64,000 bases of DNA from Actinosynnema sp. ALI-1.44 (lineage in GTDB: Bacteria > Actinomycetota > Actinomycetes > Mycobacteriales > Pseudonocardiaceae), in contig NZ_MTQO01000033.1 in the NCBI RefSeq assembly GCF_001984155.1, positions 62,001 through 126,000 of the forward strand. The letters are read 5' to 3'. How positions within the stretch are numbered: position 1 is the stretch's first letter; each line of letters starts with the position of its first letter. Positions 41,897 through 50,722 of the stretch are shown piece by piece. The notes under the pieces were generated by a model, which did not search any database, was not told the DNA's origin, and saw only the letters and a list, made by a program, of their open reading frames with translations. The position numbers and the translations under genes were made by a program.

Positions 41897-42619
41897 CTAC
41901 GACGTCTGGCAGAAGCCGATCTCGGCTCCTTGAGGATCCGCGATGACGGAGAAGTCGCCACTATCGCCGGGGAACGACTCCTGTCGGACCAGGACGTGGG
42001 CGCCGAGGTCGTTGGCCTTGGTCCGGATGCGGTCGAGGTCCTCGACAAGGACGAAGGCAAGCCATCGTGACGGGTCCTGCCCGGCCGGGACCATGTCCGC
42101 GGCCATCGTGCCGTCGGTAAGGCGGAAACCGCCCGATGAACCGTCGGAGTTCAAGATTGCCGTCCACGGCAGGACCTTCTGGTAGAAGGCGACGGAAGCG
42201 GTCGGGTCGGCGGTGTGGAGCCGATCCCAGACGAAGGTCCCGATCTTGGGGCCGTTCGTCACCGGACGCGGACCAGTGACCACGAACACCGCCTTGTTGA
42301 CGGTGTCCAGGACTGGGGCGAGCAAGCCGTGACCAGGTGCGTCGATTGGCTCGCCGTCGTCCGTGGTCACGATCCCGCCGTGCTCCTTCGCGCCTGTGAG
42401 GGTGGCCGTGACGTCGTCAACGGCGACGTATCCGCTCCAATGGGGCGGCACGTGCGGTTTCACCGCGCTGACACCGCCAATGACGGTGTCACCGGCCCGG
42501 AACAACTTGCCGGTCGGCGTGTCGACCGCGGTCCATCCGAACAGTTCGCCGTAGAACATCGCCGCGGCGGCGACGTCGGGAACCCGGAGTTCGTGATACA
42601 CAAATCGACCTTTGGACAT
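41897..42619 (-). CDS. VOC (glyoxalase/bleomycin-resistance) family protein
   Basis: 240 aa with two VOC modules: VYHELRVPDVAAAAMFYGEL with FGWTAVD, and IGTFVWDRLHTADPTASVAF with YQKVLPWT. The second module ends FSVIADPQGAEIGFCQ. This duplicated form is common in actinobacterial CFP32-like hydroxylase/antigen proteins. Metal ligands are not fully conserved, so a binding role is possible. It may share a transcript with the NAD(P)-binding protein upstream (54-bp gap). Confidence 0.8.
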   Translation of the reverse strand: MSKGRFVYHELRVPDVAAAAMFYGELFGWTAVDTPTGKLFRAGDTVIGGVSAVKPHVPPHWSGYVAVDDVTATLTGAKEHGGIVTTDDGEPIDAPGHGLLAPVLDTVNKAVFVVTGPRPVTNGPKIGTFVWDRLHTADPTASVAFYQKVLPWTAILNSDGSSGGFRLTDGTMAADMVPAGQDPSRWLAFVLVEDLDRIRTKANDLGAHVLVRQESFPGDSGDFSVIADPQGAEIGFCQTS

Positions 42620-42673
42620 GGCGATCTCCTCTTTGGTTGATGATCAGTGGTGTCGGGTGCGACAGCCCCGGTA

Positions 42674-43276
42674 TCAGGTGTTCTTTCGTGGGCCGCCCAC
42701 GCCCAGTGAGCGGCGGACGTAGCGGGGGTCTTCGGCGACGTCGAGTAGTGCCATCGCGTAGTCGGCTCGGGTGAGCCGCCAGTCACCGCCGGAGGCGTTG
42801 GCTTCGAAGTCAATGTGGACACGGCCAGCAGCGGGCTTGTCCACCAGCATGGTGCCGCGCACGATGCTCCAGTCCAGTGCGCTGGTTTCGAGCATGCCCT
42901 CGGCGCGAGCGAGATCCGCGTACTCGCAGCGGAACCTCATCCACGCCAGGCCGACCATCAGCCGTGGGCGGGTGGCTACCACGGAGCGACTGCTGGTCAT
43001 GACCAACCGCCGCACGCCCTCTTCGCTCATCACTTCGACAAGCGCCGCGGCGATCGCGCTGCAGCCCACCGCGGAGATCACCGCTTCCTGCCCGCGCACC
43101 GCCTGCCGCAGCGCGGCGACGTCGGTCGCGTCGCCAGTCAGCGCGCGTGCTCCCGCGAATGACTTGGCTGCTGTGGGACGTCGCGAGAACGCGGTGATCT
43201 CATGCTTACGGGCGAGCCCCTGCTCCACGACGTGGGTGCCCGTACGCCCCGCCGCGCCAATGACGAGCACTTTCAT
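42674..43276 (-). CDS. NAD(P)-binding oxidoreductase (NmrA/SDR-like)
   Basis: 200 aa from ATG 43276. The Rossmann start is MKVLVIGAAGRTGTHVVEQG with the GxxGxxG motif; TGDATDVAALRQAVRGQEAV and RLVMTSSRSV follow. The fold matches the atypical SDR family of NAD(P)H-binding reductases (YwnB/BVR-B-like). It is divergent from the MarR gene across a region with two inverted repeats and is therefore probably MarR-controlled. Confidence 0.85.
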   Translation of the reverse strand: MKVLVIGAAGRTGTHVVEQGLARKHEITAFSRRPTAAKSFAGARALTGDATDVAALRQAVRGQEAVISAVGCSAIAAALVEVMSEEGVRRLVMTSSRSVVATRPRLMVGLAWMRFRCEYADLARAEGMLETSALDWSIVRGTMLVDKPAAGRVHIDFEANASGGDWRLTRADYAMALLDVAEDPRYVRRSLGVGGPRKNT

Positions 43277-43333
43277 CGTGCGCCCCCGAGGTGCTCGGAT
43301 GATCTCATCGACGTCCCCTTCCATCTACACTCA

Positions 43334-43394
43334 TGCAGTAGCTGCACAACCAGTTCATCTGCATCAACACAGTATCTGCCTCCATGCAGATACT
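43334..43394. promoter_or_regulatory. Two inverted repeats, likely MarR operators
   Basis: AGTATCTGC (43371-43379) and GCAGATACT (43386-43394) form perfect 9-bp arms with a 6-bp spacer. A second, shorter repeat TGCAG-TAG-CTGCA lies at 43334-43346. Both are in the gap between the NAD(P)-binding protein and MarR. Confidence 0.65.
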
Positions 43395-43418
43395 ATATCA
43401 AGTGGAGTCGCTTAGCTC

Positions 43419-43892
43419 ATGGCACCCCAGACCTCCCCTGACGCCGACGGCGCCTACCGCCGCTACCTCGACGCCGTCGGCCTCTACGGCCTGGCAGTCT
43501 CCGACGTTGCCGGACTACACGCCACCGACTGGTACGCACTGAGCATCCTGGCCATGGCCGGATCCCTCACACCGGGAGAACTCGCCGAACGAACCAACCT
43601 CACCACCGGAGCCACGACCCGCCTCATCGACCGACTGGAGAAAGGAGGTCACGTCCGCCGCGTTCAGCACCCCACCGACCGGCGAAGCGTCCTGGTGAAG
43701 CCAACCAACAAACTCAACATCGACACCCTCGTCGGACCGGCACGCAGCCACATCGGCAACGTTCTCGACCGCTACAACGCCGAAGAACAGGCCATCCTCT
43801 TCGACTACTTCACCCACGCCGCCCCGGCTTTCCACCAAGCCGCAGCCGAGATACGACGCACCCGAGACACGCGCAACACCCGGGGCAGCTAG
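43419..43892 (+). CDS. MarR-family regulator
   Basis: 157 aa. The winged HTH is SLTPGELAERTNLTTGATTR, LIDRLEKGGHVRRVQHPTDR with the D-R-R wing. It is divergent from the oxidoreductase/VOC genes, with matching palindromes between them. It is probably an autorepressor sensing a small molecule. Confidence 0.85.
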   Translation: MAPQTSPDADGAYRRYLDAVGLYGLAVSDVAGLHATDWYALSILAMAGSLTPGELAERTNLTTGATTRLIDRLEKGGHVRRVQHPTDRRSVLVKPTNKLNIDTLVGPARSHIGNVLDRYNAEEQAILFDYFTHAAPAFHQAAAEIRRTRDTRNTRGS

Positions 43893-44099
43893 ATCCGCAA
43901 CGGTGTGTCGGTGTGCACCGTGCTAGGCGTGACTGGAGGCGGCGGTGACCGCCGCCCAGCCGAAGCGCTCGTACGCCCGCCAGGCGCCCTGATGAACGAC
44001 TGGGTGACGGCCACGGCAAGATCCACGTCGCACCGGCAACGGCTGACGTTCGCTTTAGCGTCGATCGTGGGGCTGTTCGCTCTGACCGTGATGGCCCTG

Positions 44100-44215
44100 G
44101 TCGTTGAGGTCGCGACGAGCGGTCGCACACCATCCCCGTCCTGCTCCACCTCGCCAAGGCGATCGGCGTCCCGATCCACGAACTCGTTGATGACCAGCCC
44201 GAAACGCCTTCGCCA
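44100..44215 (+). pseudogene. Possible XRE regulator fragment
   Basis: A frame reads HTIPVLLHLAKAIGVPIHEL and VDDQPE, the last helix of XRE-type HTH proteins. The recognition helices before it are not in an open frame. This is a small relic upstream of RiPP locus A. Confidence 0.3.
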
Positions 44216-44453
44216 TGTCCACAAGGGATTGGGAAAAGCGGGTCCGCTCTGGTCGCTTGGAGATCCGTGACAGGTCAGTCGTCGCACAGACGATCAAGCA
44301 CCGGGCTGGCTCCTGGCCGAAGACGGCCACTACACGGGTATGGCCTACCATTGGAGTTGGGCTGTGACAATAAGTCGGACTCGGGAATGTTTCCCGTGTT
44401 CTTTGGGGGCACGATCCCATGCGTCGCCGACGCGGTTGCACAATCATCTCCGT

Positions 44454-44603
44454 ATGACACGAGCTGCGGAATTCACCGAGCGGACCCCCGCATCCACCAC
44501 CCTTGATGACCCGTACCTGTTCGAGCGGGTCGAGTTCGTCACGGAGGAGGAGCCGGCTCCGGCGAGCCTCGTCTACCCGATGCCGTGTGGTGGATGTGGA
44601 TGA
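44454..44603 (+). CDS. RiPP precursor peptide, C-terminal PMPCGGCG
   Basis: 49 aa from ATG 44454. The leader is acidic and aromatic (TTLDDPYLFERVEFVTEEEP), followed by APASLV and a core ending YPMPCGGCG. Its TGA (44601-44603) overlaps the ATG of the MNIO gene (44600), so the peptide and enzyme are translationally coupled. Small acidic leaders with Cys-containing C-termini next to an MNIO/DUF692 enzyme and partner are the hallmark of MNIO-modified RiPPs. The two Cys in CGGC are the likely modified or metal-binding residues. The ribosome site is weak; a longer in-frame start exists upstream but looks unlikely. Confidence 0.75.
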   Translation: MTRAAEFTERTPASTTLDDPYLFERVEFVTEEEPAPASLVYPMPCGGCG

Positions 44604-45436
44604 TTCGTGCTGGACAGCCCTGGCTCGGTGTCGGGCTGGGCTACCGCCAGGATCTCCACGACGCGATTTTCGCGCGGTCCGGCTCGATCGACTGCCTGGA
44701 AGTCATCTCTGAGCAGTATCTCGCCGCAGCGCCGGCGCAACGAGAGCGACTTCGTGTTCTTCGCGAGCGGTTCCCGGTGGTGCCACACGGAATCGAGCTG
44801 TCGATCGGGACGGCGGGACCGCTCGACCTTCAGTACCTTGACGATCTCGCGCGGTTGGTCGTGGCCATGGACGCGCCTTGGTGCAGTGACCACCTGTCCT
44901 TCACCCGGGCAGGCGACCTGGCGATCGGTCAGCTCACCCCGTTGGTCCGAACTCGCGAGCACGCCACAGCTGTGGCCGTCAAGGCAGCTCAGGTTCAACG
45001 ACATGTCGGTGTGCCGTTCCTGCTCGAGAACATCACCTACTACCTGGACTTCCCGGCCGAGCTCTCCGAGGCGGAGTTCATCACCGAAGTCGTCGAGCAG
45101 GCCGACTGCGGTCTGTTGCTCGATCTGACGAACGTCTTCGTCAACTCGGTCAACCACCACTTCGACCCGGTCGAGTTTGTTGCCGCGATTCCGCTCGAAC
45201 GCGTTGTTCAGCTCCACCTGGCTGGCGGGCAGTGGTCCGGGGACACGCTGGTGGACACCCACTCCGCTCCCGTACCCGAACAGGTGTGGCAGTTGCTGGA
45301 CCACGTGGCCGACCGGCTGTCCTCGTTGCGGTGCGTGATCCTTGAACGGGACCAGGAATTCCCGGACGAGTTCGACGAGCTGCTGGCCGACCTGACGCGC
45401 GCGCGTCAAACGTTCGACCTGGTGCGCGGCGGATGA
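44600..45436 (+). CDS. MNIO family (DUF692) multinuclear iron oxidase
   Basis: 278 aa from ATG 44600 (ATGA overlap with the precursor). It is a TIM barrel with the metal-binding positions of the family all visible: CLEVISEQY, VPHGIELSIG, APWCSDHLSF, PFLLENITYYL, GLLLDLTNVFVNSVNHH, VVQLHLAGGQ, VDTHSAPVPEQVW and CVILERDQEFP. Family members (MbnB, TglH, ChrH and others) use two or three iron ions and O2 to oxidise Cys or Asp in a precursor peptide. The adjacent partner gene and the Cys-ended precursor fit that chemistry. The predicted substrate is one or both Cys of the PCGGCG tail. Confidence 0.9.
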   Translation: MIRAGQPWLGVGLGYRQDLHDAIFARSGSIDCLEVISEQYLAAAPAQRERLRVLRERFPVVPHGIELSIGTAGPLDLQYLDDLARLVVAMDAPWCSDHLSFTRAGDLAIGQLTPLVRTREHATAVAVKAAQVQRHVGVPFLLENITYYLDFPAELSEAEFITEVVEQADCGLLLDLTNVFVNSVNHHFDPVEFVAAIPLERVVQLHLAGGQWSGDTLVDTHSAPVPEQVWQLLDHVADRLSSLRCVILERDQEFPDEFDELLADLTRARQTFDLVRGG

Positions 45437-46176
45437 CAGACGACGGCTTCCAGCGAGCACTCGCCGAACTGCTGACTGTCCCCGGGACGCGACGCATGCT
45501 GGATGACGCCGCGGACGGGTTCGCCGCACGATTCGCACTGACAGCAGACGAACTTGGTCTGCTGCTCGGCACCAACAGGTCGCGACTGGACCTGACCGCG
45601 CGGTCGATCGTCGGCAAACGCCTCGACTTCGTCCGCAGGGCGCTGCCCGCCACGATGAGCGCCCTGCCGGCCAGGTCGCACCAGGGGTTGTTCGCCGACT
45701 TCATCGGCCGCTGCCCGCCTGTCGAGCCTGCCGAGCACGGGGCACGACCGATCGGCGAAGCGCGGCGGTTCGCGGACTACTTGCGTGACTGCGGTCCGGC
45801 CGGTGTCCCGCTGGCCGCAGACCTGGCTGAGTACGAGGTACTCCGTGCGGAGGCTCAGTTCGGTCAGCCCACGAGCTCGGACAGACTTCTTGGCGGCCAC
45901 GTTCGACTGGGCCACTTCACCTTTGACGTGATCACTCTGTATGACGGCTGGCGTCGCGCCGGCCGGGTGCAGGCCGAACCAACGCCACGCCCGACGTGGC
46001 TCGCGGTGGTACGTGCCAGCGAGAGTTCCGCGCTGGCTTGCTTCCGATTGGGCGAGCGGGCGTACGCGGTCCTGGATCGGCTGGGTCGCGGGGAGTTTGC
46101 GCCGGACAGTGAGGTCGAGCGTGCGGTGCTACGGCTGGCGCAACAGGAAGGTTGGCTGACGGATGCGGGGTGTTAG
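45433..46176 (+). CDS. MNIO partner protein (precursor-recognition candidate)
   Basis: 247 aa, ATGA overlap with the MNIO gene; its TAG abuts the ATG of the next gene. It is helical in the N-terminal half (FQRALAELLTVPGTRRMLDD, ALTADELGLLLGTNRSRLDL) and mixed in the C-terminal half (PTWLAVVRASESSALACFRL, ending in a winged-helix-like LRLAQQEGWLTD). Position and size match the MbnC/TglI-type partners that bind the leader peptide and present it to the MNIO enzyme, although sequence similarity in this class is low. The C-terminal segment looks like a PqqD/RRE-type winged helix. Confidence 0.65.
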   Translation: MTDDGFQRALAELLTVPGTRRMLDDAADGFAARFALTADELGLLLGTNRSRLDLTARSIVGKRLDFVRRALPATMSALPARSHQGLFADFIGRCPPVEPAEHGARPIGEARRFADYLRDCGPAGVPLAADLAEYEVLRAEAQFGQPTSSDRLLGGHVRLGHFTFDVITLYDGWRRAGRVQAEPTPRPTWLAVVRASESSALACFRLGERAYAVLDRLGRGEFAPDSEVERAVLRLAQQEGWLTDAGC

Positions 46177-48090
46177 ATGCGTGTCTGTGCGGTGGTGAAG
46201 TACCCACCGATCCAAGGTGGGGTCAGTGCGAACGCCTACTGGATGGCCCGGTCGTTGGCCGAGTCGGGGCATCGGGTGGATGTGGTCACCAACGCCGGTG
46301 AGGTCGAGGACGCTTACCGGATCTTCTTGGGCGAACAGGACCTGGCGCGATTGGAGGCGTCCTTCCCGAACGGTGGACAGGTGCGGGTGATCACCTCCGG
46401 CAGGTTCGAAGGGTCTCGTGCGGCGGTGCCCGCCAGCGACTCGTACGTCACGAAACTGGCCGGGTTGGCGATGGAGACGGTCCGTGCCCACGACGCCGAT
46501 GTCCTGTTCTCCAACTACTTCGAGCCCTACGGGATCAGTGCCCACCTGGCCTCGACCTGGACGGGCGTACCGCACGTCACGAAGCACGCGGGCAGTGACC
46601 GTGTTCGTCTGATGGACCACCCGGAACTCGGGTTGGTGTACCGCGAGGTGGTGCGCGCGGCGCGCTTGGTCATCGGTGACCCGGACCTGGCCGGGCTGGG
46701 CGTCGACACTGAACGCATCGCCGAGTTCCCACCCGTGTACCTGCCTGCCGAGTTCACCCCCAACGGTCCGGTGGCCGATCTCGACGCGATGACCGCCGCG
46801 TGGTCGGGCTCGCCGTTCGTTCGAGCCCCGGCGTCGTTCGATCCTGGCAACGCCACCATCGGCATCTACGGCAAACTCGGCGCCGCAAAGGGAACCTATG
46901 ACCTGGTGGCCGCGTTGGCCCGGCTACGGCGCCGTGGCGTGCGCTTCAACTTCCTCGCTGTGGCCGGCGGCGGGGAGCGAGGCTCGTTCCTGCGGGCGGT
47001 GGATCAGGCAGGCCTGACCGATGTGACGTGGACGTTGCCGTTCGTGCCGCACTGGAGAGTGCCCGAGATCCTGCGGGCCTGCACAGCTGTGTGCGTGCTG
47101 GAACGGGATTTCCCGGTGGAGATCCATCGACCGTCACTGCCCTACGAGGTCCTTGCCTGTGGGACGTGTGCCGTGGTGTCGGCTGCTGTGGCACGTACCC
47201 AACCTGCTCTTCCGTGGGCATCCGTCGCCCGTGTGGTTGACGATCCTCGTGACATCGACGCCTTGGCCGCAGTGCTCGACGACGTCATCAGCGATCCGGC
47301 CAGGGCCGCTGCGTTGGGGAGTCGCGGCGCCGACGTGCTGCCACGTCCTGATCCCGCTGAGTTCAGCGCTACCTACGAGGCCTTGTTCGATACGGCACGC
47401 ACGGCCCCCACACGAACCGAATCGGGCCTCAGCGTCGACAGATTGCGCGATCTGGTGCGGCGCCACATGCCGGTGACCGTGCAGCAGCTACCCGCGCAGG
47501 TGGAACTGGCGATCACCGAGAGCGCCCGCGGTCAACGACTGGCCGGGAAGGCGGCAATCGCGGTCGCTTCGGCTGTGCTCGATCGCGTCGACGCGTGGGA
47601 AACGGTCACGTTGCGCGAGGTCGTTCGGTTCGAGCAACACCGACTGTGGCTCGCTGTCGATGCCGAACCGGAAGGTCGGCCAGTGTTTCCCCATCAGCAC
47701 CACGCGGTCGATGGCGAGGCCGCAACCGCGTCGTCACGGCCTGTCCGGAGCAACTGGCTGAGATTCGAAGAGTTCGCAGTCGATGTGGTGCGCGCCCAGC
47801 ACGCGATCACCAACACCCTGCCGTTGCCGCCGCAACCAGACCAGCCCGTGCTGCTGATGTTCCACAAACGCCGGAGTCTCAAAGGCCGGGCCTATCGGAT
47901 CAACCGGCACACGCACGAACTCATCGACCTGTGCGACGGGATTCGCACAGTTGCCGAGATCTGCGATGTCGTTGGCCGACGGAACAACCTTCCGGTCGCC
48001 AAGGTCCGGGACCAACTGCACACGCTGGCCGCCACCGGTGTCATCAGCCCGCTCACCACCAACGGTCGCCGACGAGGGGAGCCAGAGTGA
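46177..48090 (+). CDS. Glycosyltransferase (GT4-like) fused to a PqqD/RRE domain
   Basis: 637 aa, ATG directly after the previous stop. Residues 1-410 are a GT-B glycosyltransferase: VKYPPIQGGVSANAYWMARS, GVPHVTKHAGSDRVRLMDHP, TIGIYGKLGAAKGTYDLVAA, and an E-rich donor-site region (LERDFPVEIHRPSLPYEVLA with CGT). A middle region of unknown fold follows. Residues about 560-630 are a PqqD-like domain (YRINRHTHELIDLCDGIRTV, AEICDVVGRRNN). PqqD/RRE domains bind RiPP leader peptides. A glycosyltransferase carrying its own RRE would be a peptide-directed glycosyltransferase, presumably acting on the PCGGCG precursor. Confidence 0.8.
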   Translation: MRVCAVVKYPPIQGGVSANAYWMARSLAESGHRVDVVTNAGEVEDAYRIFLGEQDLARLEASFPNGGQVRVITSGRFEGSRAAVPASDSYVTKLAGLAMETVRAHDADVLFSNYFEPYGISAHLASTWTGVPHVTKHAGSDRVRLMDHPELGLVYREVVRAARLVIGDPDLAGLGVDTERIAEFPPVYLPAEFTPNGPVADLDAMTAAWSGSPFVRAPASFDPGNATIGIYGKLGAAKGTYDLVAALARLRRRGVRFNFLAVAGGGERGSFLRAVDQAGLTDVTWTLPFVPHWRVPEILRACTAVCVLERDFPVEIHRPSLPYEVLACGTCAVVSAAVARTQPALPWASVARVVDDPRDIDALAAVLDDVISDPARAAALGSRGADVLPRPDPAEFSATYEALFDTARTAPTRTESGLSVDRLRDLVRRHMPVTVQQLPAQVELAITESARGQRLAGKAAIAVASAVLDRVDAWETVTLREVVRFEQHRLWLAVDAEPEGRPVFPHQHHAVDGEAATASSRPVRSNWLRFEEFAVDVVRAQHAITNTLPLPPQPDQPVLLMFHKRRSLKGRAYRINRHTHELIDLCDGIRTVAEICDVVGRRNNLPVAKVRDQLHTLAATGVISPLTTNGRRRGEPE

Positions 48091-49115
48091 TCAGCGGCCC
48101 CACAGGCATCGTGTGGGACGTCACGTACGCGTGCCCGCTTCGATGCACCCACTGCTATTCGGAGTCCGGACGGCGCCCGGCCCGGCAACTGACGCCCGGC
48201 GAGATGATCGAAGTCGCCGACGCGCTCATCTCCCTCGGGCCGAAAGCGGTGGCGATCACGGGCGGCGAACCCCTGCTGATCCGAACGCTGCCCGATGTCG
48301 TCCGCAGGTTCCGGGCCGCGGGCATGGGCGTAACCGTCTACACTGGAGGGTGGTTGCTCGATCGGACTGCCGCCGTCGATCTGCTCACCACGTGTACGCG
48401 CGTCAACGTCAGCATCGACGGTGCGACAGCCGAAGTCAATGATCGTATCCGCGGCCGCGCGGGCGCTTTCGACCGGGCGATGGACGCACTCGCCACACTG
48501 GACACCACCTATCGTGAGTTACGCGGCCTGGACATGGCGTTGGCCAGGTTAGGCATCGAGGTCACCGTCGTGCGCAGCAACTTCCTCCAACTCGGGGAGA
48601 TCTGCGGGACGCTCGCGCGCGGGATTCCCAACCTGCGGTCTGTTGCCATGAGTGCGGCCATACCGACCGGACTTGCCAGCCGCACCGGTTTCGTCGAGCA
48701 CGAACTGCTGACGAACGAGCATTTCGAGGAACTGGTCAGTCCGGAGTTCGCCGACCGTCTCCGTGCCTGCGCGCCACCGGGAGTACGGGTGGCCGTCACG
48801 GACAACCGCTTCCTGCGCAACGATCCCGCGTCCCTGGCTGCCGGGACAGTCCCGATGATGCAGGTGGAGCCGGACGGTGCGGTGCGCGCCATGGCCATCT
48901 ACGAAGGAACCATTGGCAATCTGCTCACCGACGACCCCGCGGAACTCTGGAATCGATGCGTCGAACGGTGGAGCGATCCGTTCGTGGTGCGCACGCTGTC
49001 GGCGGCAGGCACCATGGAATCGTGGGCCGCGGCCGCCCGCCGGATCGACTACCGCTTCGGCACGGACGAGGACCGTGCCCGTATCGACCGCAGGCCTGCC
49101 TATCTGCCCCACTGA
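48087..49115 (+). CDS. Radical SAM enzyme of the RiPP cluster
   Basis: 342 aa from GTG 48087 (GTGA overlap, GAGGGGAGCC upstream). The radical SAM motif CxxxCxxC is in VWDVTYACPLRCTHCYSESG, with SAM-binding AVAITGGEPLLIRTL. The C-terminal region (250-342) has no Cys-rich SPASM cluster, although it does have the usual MMQVEPDGAVRAMAIYEGTI strand where a SPASM domain would begin. It is the last gene of locus A. It could install a carbon-centred modification (crosslink, epimerisation or methylthiolation-like step) on the same peptide. Confidence 0.85.
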   Translation: MISGPTGIVWDVTYACPLRCTHCYSESGRRPARQLTPGEMIEVADALISLGPKAVAITGGEPLLIRTLPDVVRRFRAAGMGVTVYTGGWLLDRTAAVDLLTTCTRVNVSIDGATAEVNDRIRGRAGAFDRAMDALATLDTTYRELRGLDMALARLGIEVTVVRSNFLQLGEICGTLARGIPNLRSVAMSAAIPTGLASRTGFVEHELLTNEHFEELVSPEFADRLRACAPPGVRVAVTDNRFLRNDPASLAAGTVPMMQVEPDGAVRAMAIYEGTIGNLLTDDPAELWNRCVERWSDPFVVRTLSAAGTMESWAAAARRIDYRFGTDEDRARIDRRPAYLPH

Positions 49116-49292
49116 GTCCTCGCGGTGGCTCGCGCTCGTGCTCTTCGTGCTGGCGGCAGTTTCCCGATCGCCCGAGCGCGCTGCCTCTTCGGGACCCGAA
49201 CTGGGCATTCGATCGGTGTGTCCACACCACCTGCCGCGTCGGCCGATAGCCTCGAATGGCATGGGCTGCTCAGGTTTGGGGGTGGGTGAAAA

Positions 49293-50147
49293 TTGTTTCC
49301 GGCAAACGGAAAACTGCGCTTTGAGCTCCTTGGTGTCCTGCGGGCCTCACGTGACGGCGTCCACTTCAACATAGGTCCTCCGCAGCAACGTGTCGTGCTG
49401 GGAGTGCTTCTGATGCATGCCGGCCGACCGCTCAGCCGGGAACAGATCATCGAGGCGGTATGGGGTTCGGCGGCGCCTTCCTACGCGGTGAACCTGGTTC
49501 AGAAGTACGTGTCCGGGATCCGCCGGAGCCTGGAGCCGGACCGATCCGGTCCTGCCGGGCCGAGCCTGCTGACCTGGACCGACGCCGGCTACTTGCTGTC
49601 CACGCGTTCCGCCAGCCTGGACCTGGCGGAATTCGACAGTGGCGTGGAGCGGGCCGCTGCAGCCAGGGCCACCGGCGACCTCGAAACGGCGGCGAGGGCG
49701 ATTCGCGGCGCGTTGTCGTTGTGGCGCGGGCCTTTCTGCGACGGCCTGACCAATCCGTTTCTCGCGGCGCACCGGGAGCTCCTCGCCGAACGACGGATCA
49801 GTCTGCTCGAGGATCGGATCGAGATCGATCTGGCTTTCGGGGCGGGCAGTGAGGTGGTCGCCGAGCTACGCGCCTTGGTCGCCGCGCATCCGTTGCGCGA
49901 ACGGCTGCGCGGGTCACTCATGATCGCGCTGTACAGATCGGAGCGCCAAGCCGAGGCTCTGGCCGAGTTCCACGAAGCTCACCGGTACCTGCGCGACGAG
50001 CTGGGTATTGCGCCGGGCACCAGGCTCCATCACCTGTACCAACAGATCCTCAGTTCCGACGCGGACCTCGTCGCGTCATCGGTTCCTCGAACGCCACTGC
50101 CCCGCTACCCGCGTGTTCCCGGTGGCGACACGAAGTGGATCGACTGA
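49293..50147 (+). CDS. SARP-family pathway regulator
   Basis: 284 aa, probably from TTG 49293 (GGGGGTGGGTGA upstream). The N-terminal OmpR-like winged helix is QQRVVLGVLLMHAGRPLSRE, QIIEAVWGSAAPSYAVNLVQ, KYVSGIRRSLEP. The C-terminal bacterial transcriptional activation domain is LDLAEFDSGVERAAAARATG ... LRERLRGSLMIALYRSERQA. SARPs activate antibiotic and peptide biosynthesis by binding short direct repeats. It lies between RiPP locus A and locus B and is the prime candidate activator of both. Confidence 0.85.
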   Translation: MFPANGKLRFELLGVLRASRDGVHFNIGPPQQRVVLGVLLMHAGRPLSREQIIEAVWGSAAPSYAVNLVQKYVSGIRRSLEPDRSGPAGPSLLTWTDAGYLLSTRSASLDLAEFDSGVERAAAARATGDLETAARAIRGALSLWRGPFCDGLTNPFLAAHRELLAERRISLLEDRIEIDLAFGAGSEVVAELRALVAAHPLRERLRGSLMIALYRSERQAEALAEFHEAHRYLRDELGIAPGTRLHHLYQQILSSDADLVASSVPRTPLPRYPRVPGGDTKWID

Positions 50148-50235
50148 CCTACTGTCCGGTGCCCCGCCTACGCCGCATCCACGACCTCAGACATCCTGGG
50201 CAGGCGGGCACATGCACGTTCGAAGGCATCGTCGT

Positions 50236-50643
50236 CTACCTTGCTCGCGCTGATCGGACCAGGTCGGTGATGGGCCAGGTCGGCAGGCCCGTGTCACCGA
50301 CGGCGGATCGGTCCCGTGCGGGCTCCGGACGTTGACTCCACTCGGGATCGACCTGCCGAGCTTTTCGCACGAGTTCCGACCGTCGCCGACAGCCGAGCTT
50401 GCCGCGGATGTTCTCGAGGTGACGGTTCACCGTGCGCACGGTGATTCCCAGTTCCTCGGCGATCTCCCGGTTGTCGTACGCCCTCCCGACGCAGGTCAGC
50501 ACTTCCCGTTCCCGCCGGGTGAGCGCAGGGGCGCGAGTGTCGGCAGGCGGCGGGGAATCGTCCGACTGCACCAGTTCGAGCACCTGCCGTCGAACCCGCT
50601 GGCACGCGTCGACTTCCACCGAACCGAGAACTCTGTCGAACAT
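50236..50643 (-). CDS. LuxR-type HTH regulator, short
   Basis: 135 aa from ATG 50643, with GGAGGAAG upstream. It is essentially one GerE domain (ALTRREREVLTCVGRAYDNR, EIAEELGITVRTVNRHLENI) with short flanks and no receiver or sensor domain. It is divergent from the small peptide gene at 50921 across a 277-bp gap containing direct repeats. It is a likely local regulator of locus B. Confidence 0.8.
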   Translation of the reverse strand: MFDRVLGSVEVDACQRVRRQVLELVQSDDSPPPADTRAPALTRREREVLTCVGRAYDNREIAEELGITVRTVNRHLENIRGKLGCRRRSELVRKARQVDPEWSQRPEPARDRSAVGDTGLPTWPITDLVRSARAR

Positions 50644-50722
50644 GTCTTCCTCCCGACGAACGTTGATCCGTAGATACCGCGACACCGTGCGCTACGGGGA
50701 CCCCACTCATAGTCGCAGCGGA

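Noticed and set aside
45150-45915. Minus-strand frames antisense to the MNIO and partner genes
   Set aside because: Arg/Ser/Pro-rich shadows; the plus strand has strong family motifs and coupled starts.
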